From: Candidatus Baldrarchaeota archaeon
GTDB taxonomy: Archaea; Asgardarchaeota; Baldrarchaeia; Baldrarchaeales; DXJG01
Length of the DNA: 38,511 nt
Assembly (NCBI GenBank): GCA_016840485.1
Contig: JAEOSG010000006.1
Location: forward strand, 1 to 38,511
Direction of reading: 5' to 3'
Shown here: one piece after another, positions 19,103 through 29,343 of the stretch
Numbering within the stretch: the stretch's first letter is position 1
Layout: each line of letters begins with the position of its first letter
Made by a program: the position numbers and the translations under genes
Notes under the pieces: model-generated
The model's database searches: none
The model's input: the letters and a program-made list of their open reading frames with translations, nothing else
Told to the model about the DNA's origin: nothing

Positions 19103-21425
19103 ATGAAAATTAGAGCAGAGATTCTTGTGACTGGTATTGTTCAAGGAGTTGGTTTCCGTCCCTTTTGTCTATAGAATAGCAGTTAAAAGAGCTCTCACAG
19201 GATACGTTTTAAATCAAGGAGATGGTAGTGTCAAAATTGTTGTCGAAGGCGAGAAAAAGAATATAGATGACTTTTTGGAGGTTTTGAAGAACGATAAACC
19301 GCCAATTTCAAAATATACGAGTATAAATGTTAAATTTATGAACTATAGGGGAGAATTCAGTACATTTAAAATTAAAAAAAGTAAAAAGAAAACTAAAAAA
19401 TCCGGTATATCATATATTCCTCCCGATATAGCTATTTGTAAAGAGTGTTTACATGAGCTTTTTGACCCAAATGACAGAAGATATCTCTATCCCTTTATTG
19501 CCTGTTCTATTTGTGGTCCACGTTTTACTATTATTTTTGATCTCCCATATGATCGTGATAAAACTACAATGGTAGATTTTCCTCTTTGCCCTGAATGTGC
19601 ACGGGAATATGAGGATCCTTTAGATAGGCGCTTTCATGCTCAAGTTATTGCTTGTCCTGTCTGCGGGCCTAAAATGGTACTATGCGACAAGAATGGAGAG
19701 GTCATTGACGATGAAGAGCCGTTGAAAACTGCTGGTAAACTTATCGATGAAGGCTATATTCTCGCCATTAGAGGTATTGGAGGAACTCATATCGCTACGA
19801 AAACAACTGAGGATGATCCTGTACTTACGCTTCGTGAGAGGCGGAGGAGACCTTGGCAGCCGTTTGCCATAATGGCTCCAGATATAAATGTGGTTAGAAG
19901 TTTTGCTGAGGTTTCCAAAGTTGAAGAAGAACTTTTAACTTCTTTTAGGCGTCCTATTGTCGCTTTGAAGAAGTCTGATGAATATTATCTTAGTGAATGG
20001 ATTTCCCCAGGGCTTCATACCATAGGAGTTATGTTACCTTATAGTGGTTTTCATTACATGCTTTTTAGATACACCAAAGAACCTGCTGTTATTATGACTA
20101 GTGGGAATCTTCCAAGGGAACCTATGGCTATTACTAATGAAGATGCTTTAAAGAGGCTTAGAAATATTGCTGACTACTTTCTTTTGCATAATAGGCGTAT
20201 TTATCAGAGATGTGATGATAGTGTCATAAGAGTTGTCGATGGTTTACCTAAATTTTTGAGAAGGTCTCGCGGCTATGTTCCAGAACCAATAATTCTACCG
20301 TTTAAATCTAGTGTTGTAGTTTTAGGTACAGGTCCTGAGCTAAGAGTTACTGGAGCAGTTCTTTTAGAAGATAGATGTTTTTTGACCCAACATATTGGTG
20401 ACGTTGAAATTTTAGAAACCCTTGAATTTCTTAAGGAAAGCCTCTTCCATATGATGAAGCTTACAAGAGTTAAAAAACCAGATATTATAGCTTGCGATTT
20501 ACATCCACTATTTTTAACAACTAGACTTGCGAAGGAACTGGCTGAACAATGGAATATTGACGTTGTTAAGGTTCAACATCATTTTGCGCACATGGTTAAA
20601 CTACTTGTTGAACATAAAATACCTCTCGACGAAAATATTGTTTGTATCGTTGCTGATGGAGTGGGATACGGCTTAGATGGAAAGCCGTGGGGAGGAGAAA
20701 TATTTGTAGGATCCTACAATTGGTTTGAAAGAAGAGGACATCTAGAACCGCAACCCATGCCTGGAGGAGACTTAGCTGCAAAATACCCAGCCAGAATGGT
20801 CGCTGGCATTTTAAGTAAGGTGCTGTCGATGGAGGAATTAAGAGAAATTCTCTTAGATAAGTGTATTAAAGGATTTAAGAAAGGAGAAATAGAGCTAAAT
20901 ATAGTACTTTCACAGATTTCTAAAAAAATAAATTTAACTGAGACTACCAGTGCAGGGAGAGTATTAGATGCCATATCTGCTCTTCTAGGCATATGCTTTG
21001 AAAGAACTTATGAGGGCGAGCCCGCCATGAGATTAGAGTCTATTGCAACACTTGGAGATCCTTCAAAAGCAAAGGTAACAGTTTCCATTGAACAAGATGG
21101 CGGCACATATGTGATCAATACTACTAATATTCTCCTCGATGTACTTGAAGAGTCTAAAAAAGCCAGAAGGGAACATGTAGCGGCAGCGGCTCAAGAGGCT
21201 TTGGCAAAAGGATTAGTTAGCGCCGCAATTAATATAGCGATGGAAGAGGGAATAAAGATAATCGGTTTTTCAGGTGGGGTTGCTTATAATGAGGTAATTA
21301 CAAAAACCATTAGAAAAGAAGTTGAAAAATATAAATTAAAGTTTATTTCGCATAGGTTGCTTCCCCCCGGTGATGGAGGAATTTCGGCAGGACAAACTGT
21401 TGCTACTGCAATGGGGTATAGATAG
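19103..21425 (+). CDS. hypF: Carbamoyltransferase HypF, with a 1-nt frame break in the acylphosphatase domain
   Basis: Listed ORF 19137..21425 is in frame for most of HypF (zinc fingers, YrdC-like, Kae1-like); N-terminus MKIRAEILVTGIVQGVGFRPF lies in another frame until TTTT at 19163-19166. Confidence 0.88.
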
Positions 21426-21535
21426 TCTTGTACCTTGGTAACAAGAATACCGTATAGTTACACTTGAACCATTTTGTATTTTTAACTGCTGTTACAAAAT
21501 AATAAAATAATAAAAAGGGGAGTTAAGTAAAAGAG

Positions 21536-22888
21536 TTATTTCTTTAAGTATTCTTTCTCTACTTCAGCAATGGACTTTTCTATAATTTCTAGTGCAATAT
21601 CTACTAGTTCCTCTGTTATTATTAGGGGTGGTGCGATTCTAATAGTTGAGATACCTGCAGTTATTAATGCGATTCCTCGTTTCCAAGACCTTAACATGAC
21701 TTCTTGAGCCTCTTTCTTGGCTGGTTCTTTTGTTTTCCTATCCTTTACAAGTTCTACACCAATCATTAATCCTTTTCCTCTAATATCACCAATCATTTCA
21801 TATTTCTCTTGCATCTCTTTAAAACGGTCTATTATATAGTTTCCTAAAGTCTCAGCATTTTCAAGTAGGTTTTCCTCTTTAATGATGTCGATTACCGCAA
21901 GTCCAGCTGCACATGAAACCGGATTGCCTCCGAAGGTCGATGCATGCGACCCTCCTTCCCAATCCATTACCTCAGCCTTTGCCACCGTTGCTCCAAGCGG
22001 TAACCCTGATGCAATTCCTTTAGCAATGCATATTACATCGGGTTCAATGTTCCAGTGTTCTATTGCAAACCATCTTCCAGTTCTTCCCATACCGGCTTGA
22101 ACCTCATCATCAACATAGAGAATACCATATTTTTCTGCTAGTTTCTTTAATTTTTGATGGTATTCTGGCGGAGGTACGATGTATCCGCCTTCACCCTGTA
22201 TAGGTTCAATTATAATCGCTCCTACTTCTTCCGGCGGAATATATTTGTGGAAGACCCATTCATCTATGAAATCAATACACCAATAATCGCAATCTGGGAA
22301 CTCTAGTTTGAATGGACATCTATAGCAATAGGGGTATGGTACATGTGTTACTCCTGGTACCAATGGGAAGAAATATTTTCTTTGTACGGGCTTGCTCGAT
22401 GTTAAACTCATGGCGCCATAAGTTCGCCCATGGAATGCCCCTATAAAAGCTAATATTCTCGGTCTTCTTGTATGCCATCTAACCATCTTAATTGCAGCTT
22501 CTATACTTTCTGCTCCGCTATTACCAAAGTACACTTTCTTTTCAAAGGTTCCCGGAGTGATTTCTGTAAGTCTTTCAGCTAAATCGATGACAGGTCGATA
22601 GTAGAAGTCAGTGTTGCTATAATGTAATAATTTTTCTGACTGATTTCTAATAGCTTCTAAAACTTTTGGATGACAATGACCTACGTTCATAACGGCTAAT
22701 CCACTATTGAAATCGATGTACTCATTTCCATCCACATCCCTTACTATGCAACCCTTCCCCTCTTCGACTACAAGTGGATACCATCGAACATAGGAGGGCG
22801 ATATATATCTTTCATCTCTCGCCAATAACTCCTTTGCTTTTGGACCTGGTGGTGTAACTACTATTTTAGGAACTTTATTTTCGGACAT
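21536..22888 (-). CDS. Class-III PLP-dependent aminotransferase (acetylornithine/GABA transaminase-like)
   Basis: VDDEVQAGMGRTG, CIAKGIASGLPLGA; likely start MSENKVPKIVV (22888) inside the longer ORF. Confidence 0.88.
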   Translation of the reverse strand: MSENKVPKIVVTPPGPKAKELLARDERYISPSYVRWYPLVVEEGKGCIVRDVDGNEYIDFNSGLAVMNVGHCHPKVLEAIRNQSEKLLHYSNTDFYYRPVIDLAERLTEITPGTFEKKVYFGNSGAESIEAAIKMVRWHTRRPRILAFIGAFHGRTYGAMSLTSSKPVQRKYFFPLVPGVTHVPYPYCYRCPFKLEFPDCDYWCIDFIDEWVFHKYIPPEEVGAIIIEPIQGEGGYIVPPPEYHQKLKKLAEKYGILYVDDEVQAGMGRTGRWFAIEHWNIEPDVICIAKGIASGLPLGATVAKAEVMDWEGGSHASTFGGNPVSCAAGLAVIDIIKEENLLENAETLGNYIIDRFKEMQEKYEMIGDIRGKGLMIGVELVKDRKTKEPAKKEAQEVMLRSWKRGIALITAGISTIRIAPPLIITEELVDIALEIIEKSIAEVEKEYLKK

Positions 22889-23186
22889 TTTCTCACCCTT
22901 CAAAGAATTTAGAACAAAATTATTTTTTATGTTTTTCTTATCAAACTTTCGAAAAGTCATATGATTTGATTGTTTACTTATATGTACAAAATATTTATGT
23001 TTTTTAACAAGTTTGAAGGAAAACGACGCCAAATATACACAGGACCTATATATAAACCGTAACATTCAGTTTACCGCTTTTAATCATACTTCATTATTTT
23101 AAACTTCGAATATAGGAATGTGAGAGTTAAAAAAAGGTTAAATTACTTTTAGAGTTATAATGCTAATAAAAGAAAAGAGAAAATGT

Positions 23187-23483
23187 TTATTTCTTTTTCG
23201 TTAGTACTATTTCTATTGCTGATACGTTTGCTGTATTTCCTTCAGATGTTTCGATTGTTTCGGTACCTATTTTTATGTTTTTTACCTCTAGTCCAGTCAT
23301 GAATCTGTTTCTTAAGATTTCTGCCACGTCAACCGCTCTACTGATTGCTCTTCCTCTAGCTTTAAGAACAACTTCATCTGCTCCGCTATTTAATTGAGTT
23401 ACGGCAGCAAGTACGTAGTTCATTACAGGTTTGTTTCCTATAAACACGACGTTTTCTTCAGACACACAGAACACCTCTTTCAA
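23187..23483 (-). CDS. albA: Alba chromatin protein
   Basis: 98 aa; [45 protein letters not shown]. Confidence 0.92.
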   Translation of the reverse strand: MKEVFCVSEENVVFIGNKPVMNYVLAAVTQLNSGADEVVLKARGRAISRAVDVAEILRNRFMTGLEVKNIKIGTETIETSEGNTANVSAIEIVLTKKK

Positions 23484-23783
23484 TGTTCTCTGGAATCCGG
23501 TCGACCGACCGGTAACTTAAAAGGTTAATTACATTATTACTTAAAAAATTTATGATAAAGTACGTTAATGTTGAATTGAGAAATAAAATCGAGCATGCAA
23601 ATATTGCAGCAATCTTAGCATGGTCCTAAAATTTTAGCTGCTTTTCTTACCTCTAAATTATGCCCATTCTTTAGGAAAGGCATCCAAGAAGTTACGTTCC
23701 AAAGAGAGAAATAGTAAGGTTTTAAAGATAAATCGGTATTGTGTCAATTGAAAAGTCACCTATACCTTTTGGAAGTGGAGTAA

Positions 23784-24065
23784 ATGCAATCCGGTTCAAG
23801 CCTTCTGGAAAAGTTGCCGCCTACCCCATTATCAAAGCCAGCAAAGAGTGCAATGGGTAAAACAGGGTCTTGGAGAACATTAAAACCAGTAATTGACCTT
23901 AATAAATGTACGAAATGTGGGCTCTGCTGGTTATACTGTCCAGAGGCGACCATAATATTTACAAAGGAGGAAGGACCGAAGATAGACTATGTTTACTGCA
24001 AGGGATGCGGCATTTGCGCCGAAGAGTGTCCTGCAAAGGCCATAGAGATGGTTAGAGAATTTTAA
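23784..24065 (+). CDS. porD: Pyruvate:ferredoxin oxidoreductase delta subunit
   Basis: Two CxxCxxCxxxCP clusters; directly upstream of porA. Confidence 0.88.
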   Translation: MQSGSSLLEKLPPTPLSKPAKSAMGKTGSWRTLKPVIDLNKCTKCGLCWLYCPEATIIFTKEEGPKIDYVYCKGCGICAEECPAKAIEMVREF

Positions 24066-24081
24066 CAAGAGAGGTGAGGAT

Positions 24082-25284
24082 ATGGGTAAAGTAATAATTA
24101 CAACTGGTAATTATTCAGCAGCCTACGCGGCAAAGGCAGCGAAAGTCGATGTTGTGGCAGCATATCCTATAACGCCCCAAACATCAATAATAGAAAAAAT
24201 TTCTGAGTTCATTGAAAAGGGAGAAATGAAAGCTGAGTATATTCGAGTTGAAAGTGAGCACAGCGCGATGGCTGCTTGTATAGGAGCATCTGTTGCTGGG
24301 GCGCGAACCTTCACTGCCACTTCAGCTCACGGATTGGCTCTAATGCACGAAATGCTTCATTGGGCGGCGGCAACTAGAGCACCTGTGGTTATGGCCGTGG
24401 TAAATAGAGCGATGGGTCCACCGTGGAACATATGGTCTGATCACGTTGATAGCTTATCACAGCGTGACACGGGGTGGATGCAATTTTACGTAGAAAGCAA
24501 CCAGGAGATATTTGACACAATTATTCAAGCTTATAGAGTTGCTGAGGATCCTGAGGTAAAAATGCCAGCAATGATTTGTAGTGATGCCTTCATCTTGAGT
24601 CATACATCTCAGCCGTTGGAAATTTTGAGTGAAGAAGAGGTAGAAGACTTTTTACCACCATATGAACCACCCTTTGACATTACGGACGTTGGCCATCCAG
24701 TTACGCATGGAAACATTGTATGGCCGGAGCCAAGAGGGGAGTCTCCCGTGGGGTACATGGAGTTCCGCTATCTAATGCATCAAGGTCTTCTTAATGCGAA
24801 AAGAAAGATTAAAGAGATTGCCAAAGAATTTGAAAAGAAGTTCGGCAGGAATCACGGAGATTTAATTGAGAAATATAAAGTTGATGATGCTGACGTGGCG
24901 ATAGTCTCTATGGGTGCGCTAGCAGCTCAGGCCAAGTATGTTGTTGATTTAATGCGTGAAGAAGGATACCGTGTAGGCGCTATAAAACTAAGAGTGTTTA
25001 GACCATTCCCAGACGATGAAATTAGAGAAATTGCAAAAGGACTGAAGGCATTAGTAGTTGCGGATAGAAACATCAGCTATGGTCATAAGGGAATAAGTGC
25101 AACAGAAATAGAATCAGCACTATATTCACTTGAAAAGAGACCATTAGTGTTAAATTTCATAATGGGCATTGGAGGACGTGATGTAAAGCCAGAAGATCAA
25201 AGAAAGATGATAGAGACCGTATTCAACATCATAGAAACTGGACAATTGACGAAAGAAGCTGAATGGTATGGATTATTGAGGTGA
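24082..25284 (+). CDS. porA: Pyruvate:ferredoxin oxidoreductase alpha subunit
   Basis: 400 aa; AAYPITPQTSIIEKI. Confidence 0.9.
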   Translation: MGKVIITTGNYSAAYAAKAAKVDVVAAYPITPQTSIIEKISEFIEKGEMKAEYIRVESEHSAMAACIGASVAGARTFTATSAHGLALMHEMLHWAAATRAPVVMAVVNRAMGPPWNIWSDHVDSLSQRDTGWMQFYVESNQEIFDTIIQAYRVAEDPEVKMPAMICSDAFILSHTSQPLEILSEEEVEDFLPPYEPPFDITDVGHPVTHGNIVWPEPRGESPVGYMEFRYLMHQGLLNAKRKIKEIAKEFEKKFGRNHGDLIEKYKVDDADVAIVSMGALAAQAKYVVDLMREEGYRVGAIKLRVFRPFPDDEIREIAKGLKALVVADRNISYGHKGISATEIESALYSLEKRPLVLNFIMGIGGRDVKPEDQRKMIETVFNIIETGQLTKEAEWYGLLR

Positions 25285-26192
25285 TGAATATGACCATATT
25301 AGGTTTACCTGAAGAAGAATACATAATGTCGGGAAATGCTTCATGTCCAGGATGTGGTGCAACACTAGCATTAAGACACGTTCTAAAAGCCCTAGGGAAA
25401 AGAACGGTACTAGTAATACCAGCGTGTTGTACCGCGGTAATTCAAGGATTGTACCCGAGATCGGGCATAGGTGTACCAGTGTTGAACATGGCTTTTGAAG
25501 CAACAGGTGCAGCAGCTTCAGGTGTAGTAGCAGCGCTAAAAGCAAGGGGGAAAGATGACATTACTGTTGTAGGATGGGCCGGAGATGGAGGAACAGCGGA
25601 CATAGGAATACAAGCTCTCTCAGGAGCAGCAGAAAGAAGAACGGATTTCATATACATATGCTATGATAATGAAGCGTATATGAATACTGGAATTCAACGA
25701 AGTGGAGCAACACCCTATGGAGCATTAACAACAACGACTCCAGTACTAGGCAAAAAGGAGCACAAAAAGGATATGCCAATGATCATGGCAGCCCATAAAA
25801 TACCTTACGTGGCGACAGCTACCTCAGGATATCCTAAAGACTTGTATGAAAAAGTGAAAAGAGCTAAAGAACTAAAGGGAGAAGGAACAAGATACTTACA
25901 TATTCTGTCACCATGCCCACCTGGTTGGCGATATGATTCAAAACTAACAGTAAAAATATCTAAGCTTGCAGTGGAGACAGGTCTATGGATATTATATGAA
26001 ATTGATCATGGAAAATTTAAACTCTCGGGTCCAAGCAAAAGACTATTAGATCCAAGCAAAAGGAAGCCCGTTGAAGAATATTTGAAACTTCAAGGAAGAT
26101 TTAGAGGTCTATCAGACGAAGATATCAGAGAAATACAAAGATGGGTAGATGAAAACTGGAAAAACATAGAGAAGATGATGGAGACGGAGTAG
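25284..26192 (+). CDS. porB: Pyruvate:ferredoxin oxidoreductase beta subunit
   Basis: CPGCGATLALRHVLKAL, TPP motif GDGGTADIGIQ; likely start MNMTILGL at 25284. Confidence 0.9.
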   Translation: MNMTILGLPEEEYIMSGNASCPGCGATLALRHVLKALGKRTVLVIPACCTAVIQGLYPRSGIGVPVLNMAFEATGAAASGVVAALKARGKDDITVVGWAGDGGTADIGIQALSGAAERRTDFIYICYDNEAYMNTGIQRSGATPYGALTTTTPVLGKKEHKKDMPMIMAAHKIPYVATATSGYPKDLYEKVKRAKELKGEGTRYLHILSPCPPGWRYDSKLTVKISKLAVETGLWILYEIDHGKFKLSGPSKRLLDPSKRKPVEEYLKLQGRFRGLSDEDIREIQRWVDENWKNIEKMMETE

Positions 26193-26199
26193 ATCTATA

Positions 26200-26865
26200 C
26201 TATCCAAAACATTTTTTAATAATTAACCAAATCCAACTAAAAGTTTCCCTTATAGGACGTATTTTAGATTTTTGTCCTTCGTATTTCACCGAAATAGGGA
26301 CCTCCACGATGTTGAACCCCTTTCGTTTAGCTTCTATGAGAATCTCCGTCTCTGCACCATACCTGTTATCCTTAAAGGTAACTTCTTCTAACACTTTTCT
26401 TTTAAAGGCTCTAAAACCGCTTTGAGAATCTGTTACAGGAACTTTGAAAACCTTATTCAAGATTTTAGTAGTGATAAAATTGCTTAACCTTCTCTGTATA
26501 GGCATACCTTTCACCTTCTCTAGGAAACGAGAACCTACGACAATATCTGCGCCCTCTTCCCTAATCTTTTCAAGAAATTTAGGAATCTCCAGAGGGTCAT
26601 GTTGCATGTCTCCATCCAGAGTCACAACGACGTCAGCACCATGTTCTAACGCATATTTAAATCCGGTTCTTAAGGCAGCTCCCTTACCCATGTTTTCCTC
26701 GTGTCTAAGCACAACTGCGCCACTATCTATAGCCCTACTGAAAGTTTTATCTGTACTGCCATCATCCACAACAACGACGACATCTACAAATTCCTTAGCC
26801 ATCTTAGCAACATCATAAATGTATTTTTCCTCATTAAAGGCAGGAATAACACAAAATACTCTCAA
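26200..26865 (-). CDS. Family-2 glycosyltransferase (dolichol-phosphate mannosyltransferase-like)
   Basis: 221 aa; CVIPAFNEEKYI, VVDDGSTDKT, TLDGDMQHDP. Confidence 0.88.
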   Translation of the reverse strand: MRVFCVIPAFNEEKYIYDVAKMAKEFVDVVVVVDDGSTDKTFSRAIDSGAVVLRHEENMGKGAALRTGFKYALEHGADVVVTLDGDMQHDPLEIPKFLEKIREEGADIVVGSRFLEKVKGMPIQRRLSNFITTKILNKVFKVPVTDSQSGFRAFKRKVLEEVTFKDNRYGAETEILIEAKRKGFNIVEVPISVKYEGQKSKIRPIRETFSWIWLIIKKCFG

Positions 26866-26909
26866 GTAATAATCACCTTGATTTCTATAACAAAATAAAG
26901 AAGAGATGA

Positions 26910-27518
26910 CTAGTCTTTTATCAGCGTTCGCTCGTACGCTATTTCAGCTGCTTTTGCGTTTAATTCAGCTATTTCTCCTGTCCATTCATCTAAAATCGCT
27001 TTTCTAACAGATTCTAATGATATTAAGTTTGTTGCTTTAGCAAAAGCCCCTAACATTGGCGTATTAACTACAGCAAAGCCAGCAACTTTTAAATCTAGTT
27101 CCAACGCAATACCCGTTGCATCAACAGTAGCGATTTTAAAACTCCCCAGAGAGCTTAGCTCTTCGGGTTTTTTGGTGGTGTTCGCAATTAACCAGCCACC
27201 ATTTTTTAGTCCGTCCGTTACGTTTACCAGTTCTAAAAGAGCTGGATCCAGAACGACGACAACATCAGGAGAGTATATTTGGCTCCTCAACAAAATTTCC
27301 TTATTGCTAATTCGTGTAAATGCCATTAAAGGGGCTCCACGTCTATGCAGAGGCGACCCTTGCTAGAGAGTCGCCTTTTCTGCGCCAAAAAACGGAAACG
27401 ATTGAGCCATGTATCCATCCAAATAAGCAGCTTTTGCGACCAATTCTGAGAAAATTACTGCGCCCTGCCCACCCCGGCCATGGACCCGTATTTCTATTAT
27501 CTTTTCTTTTTCCACCAT
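26910..27518 (-). CDS. porG: Pyruvate/ketoacid:ferredoxin oxidoreductase gamma subunit, interrupted by a predicted 33-nt intron
   Basis: N-terminal [47 protein letters not shown] in frame to a TAG; remainder [17 protein letters not shown] follows; listed ORF 26910..27326 is only the C-terminal part. Confidence 0.85.
27345..27377 (-). other. Predicted 33-nt BHB intron in porG mRNA
   Basis: Central GCAG/CTGC, bulges AAA and ATA, inner AGGCGAC/GTCGCCT; splice yields ggc gca gaa aga cgt gga gcc = GAERRGA. Confidence 0.75.
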
Positions 27519-27888
27519 TTCTTTTCCCTCTTTAAAACATTATAGCTGCACAAGTTTTTCCTCTATGTGTAGTGTGTAAAGTTTCTATTTATATCTGTTT
27601 ATATTTATTATGTGTTTATGCAAAAGGACATAAAACAGCAACTGTTCATTTTTCTGCGTTTTTACTCATGTTTTTAAGAGACATTGATAAAATAATTCTT
27701 AATTCTTCAAATTTAGATCTTCAAATTTTGTTACCATTTTCAAAAATAAGTTTTACAAATATATAGAATAAGGCCTCGTTTATTGTATTTTAGGTTATCA
27801 AAATTGAATTTAAATGTAAACAATCGGCTATGAAAGGTTTATATTTCTCTCACGGTTTTTCTTGGTTGTCAAATTTGGAGGGAACTAC

Positions 27889-29343
27889 GTGGCCGACATA
27901 CCATCCGCCAAAAGTGAGCAAGAACTGAAAACCCTGAGGTACGGAGAAATACCACTACGTGATGAACTCAAATACTTTTTTGAGCCAAAATCTGTTGCAG
28001 TAATTGGTGCTTCTGCAACACCAGGCAAGCTTGGCTACAACGTTCTGGTAAACCTTATTGGAGGCAAGTTTCAGGGTAAAATTTATCCCATTAATCCGAA
28101 GGTAGATAAAATACTTGGACTCAGATGCTATAAATCTATCTTAGATGTTCCAGATGAGGTTGATCTTGCCGTACTCATTGTTCCGGCAAAAATTATTCCT
28201 GAAGTTTTGATGGATTGTGTTAGTAAGGGCGTTAAGGCTGTCATTATCGAGGCTGGTGGTTTTGCTGAGATTGGCGGAGAGGGATCGATACTTCAAGAGA
28301 AAATACGTACTATTGCTAAAAAAGAACGTATCAGAATTGTTGGTCCAAACTGTGCAGGAATAGTTAACACTCATAAAAATCTTATAACAACTTTTGCTAA
28401 GGTGAAAAATCTTAGAAAGGGAGGTATAAGTTTCATAACACAGGCTGGTATCTTTGCAGCTGGTATGTTTGAAATATACGGTCCCAGATGGGGAATCAGT
28501 AAGGTTATCACTATTGGAAATAAGGCTGATGTAGATGAGGCAGATATGTTAGAATATCTTGCAGAAGACCCAGAGACAAAAGTTGTGGGTATGTATCTTG
28601 AGGGTGTAAGTGATGGCAGAAAGTTTTTGGCAGCGCTTAAAAAAACTGTTTTGAAGAAACCTGTTGTAATATTAAAGGGTGGGAGAACCGAGGAAGGCAA
28701 AAAAGCTGTTAGTTCTCATACCGCAAGTCTAGCTGGAAATGCAGAGATTTATGATGCTGCCTTTAAACAATGTGGGGCGGTAAAGGCTGAAAACCTTGAG
28801 CAATTATTCGATTTTGTTAGATTTTTTGCCTTGCAACCCTTAATGAAAGGAAATAAAATTGCCGTTGTAACCTATGCCGGATCTATGGGAGTATTATCTG
28901 TTGACAGAGCTGTTTCACTTGGATTGGAAATAGCTGAACTTTCAAGCACTGTGCTGAAGAAGCTCAAAGGAATAGCTTTTCCATGGACAAGCAGCTTTAA
29001 TCCACTTGATTTAAGTTTTCTAGTTACAACAGAACAGTACGTTGAAAGCACTAGAATCTTTATGAAAACGGAAGAAATCAATGGGATTTCTCTCATTGTG
29101 CCAGCACTTAAAGTAGTTGAAGTAGGTAAAGCAGTTGCCGAAGTGTTGCAAGATCAGAATACTAAGCCCTTAGTTTTTTGTGTCCCATTGGGAGAATATG
29201 TAATGGGCAATATACAAAAAGTTGAGGAACTAGGAATACCTTGCTATCCAACGCCTGAAAGAGCAGTTGATGCGCTTTACGCTTCCTACAAATACTACCT
29301 CTATTTGAGAAGTCGTGAAAAACATGAATATCTAATGCTTTAA
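27889..29343 (+). CDS. NDP-forming acyl/acetyl-CoA synthetase alpha-subunit-like protein
   Basis: FFEPKSVAVIGASATPGKLGYNVLVNL; SSHTASLAGNAEIYDAAFKQCGA; likely GTG start at 27889 after GGAGGG. Confidence 0.88.
   Translation: MADIPSAKSEQELKTLRYGEIPLRDELKYFFEPKSVAVIGASATPGKLGYNVLVNLIGGKFQGKIYPINPKVDKILGLRCYKSILDVPDEVDLAVLIVPAKIIPEVLMDCVSKGVKAVIIEAGGFAEIGGEGSILQEKIRTIAKKERIRIVGPNCAGIVNTHKNLITTFAKVKNLRKGGISFITQAGIFAAGMFEIYGPRWGISKVITIGNKADVDEADMLEYLAEDPETKVVGMYLEGVSDGRKFLAALKKTVLKKPVVILKGGRTEEGKKAVSSHTASLAGNAEIYDAAFKQCGAVKAENLEQLFDFVRFFALQPLMKGNKIAVVTYAGSMGVLSVDRAVSLGLEIAELSSTVLKKLKGIAFPWTSSFNPLDLSFLVTTEQYVESTRIFMKTEEINGISLIVPALKVVEVGKAVAEVLQDQNTKPLVFCVPLGEYVMGNIQKVEELGIPCYPTPERAVDALYASYKYYLYLRSREKHEYLML

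Noticed and set aside
19150-19180. A BHB intron at the hypF break
   Set aside because: Only one base needs removing and no hairpin is present.
28371-28700. Long antisense ORFs inside strong genes (also 169..516, 34416..34814, 26444..26818)
   Set aside because: They mirror conserved coding sequence on the other strand and have no independent support.
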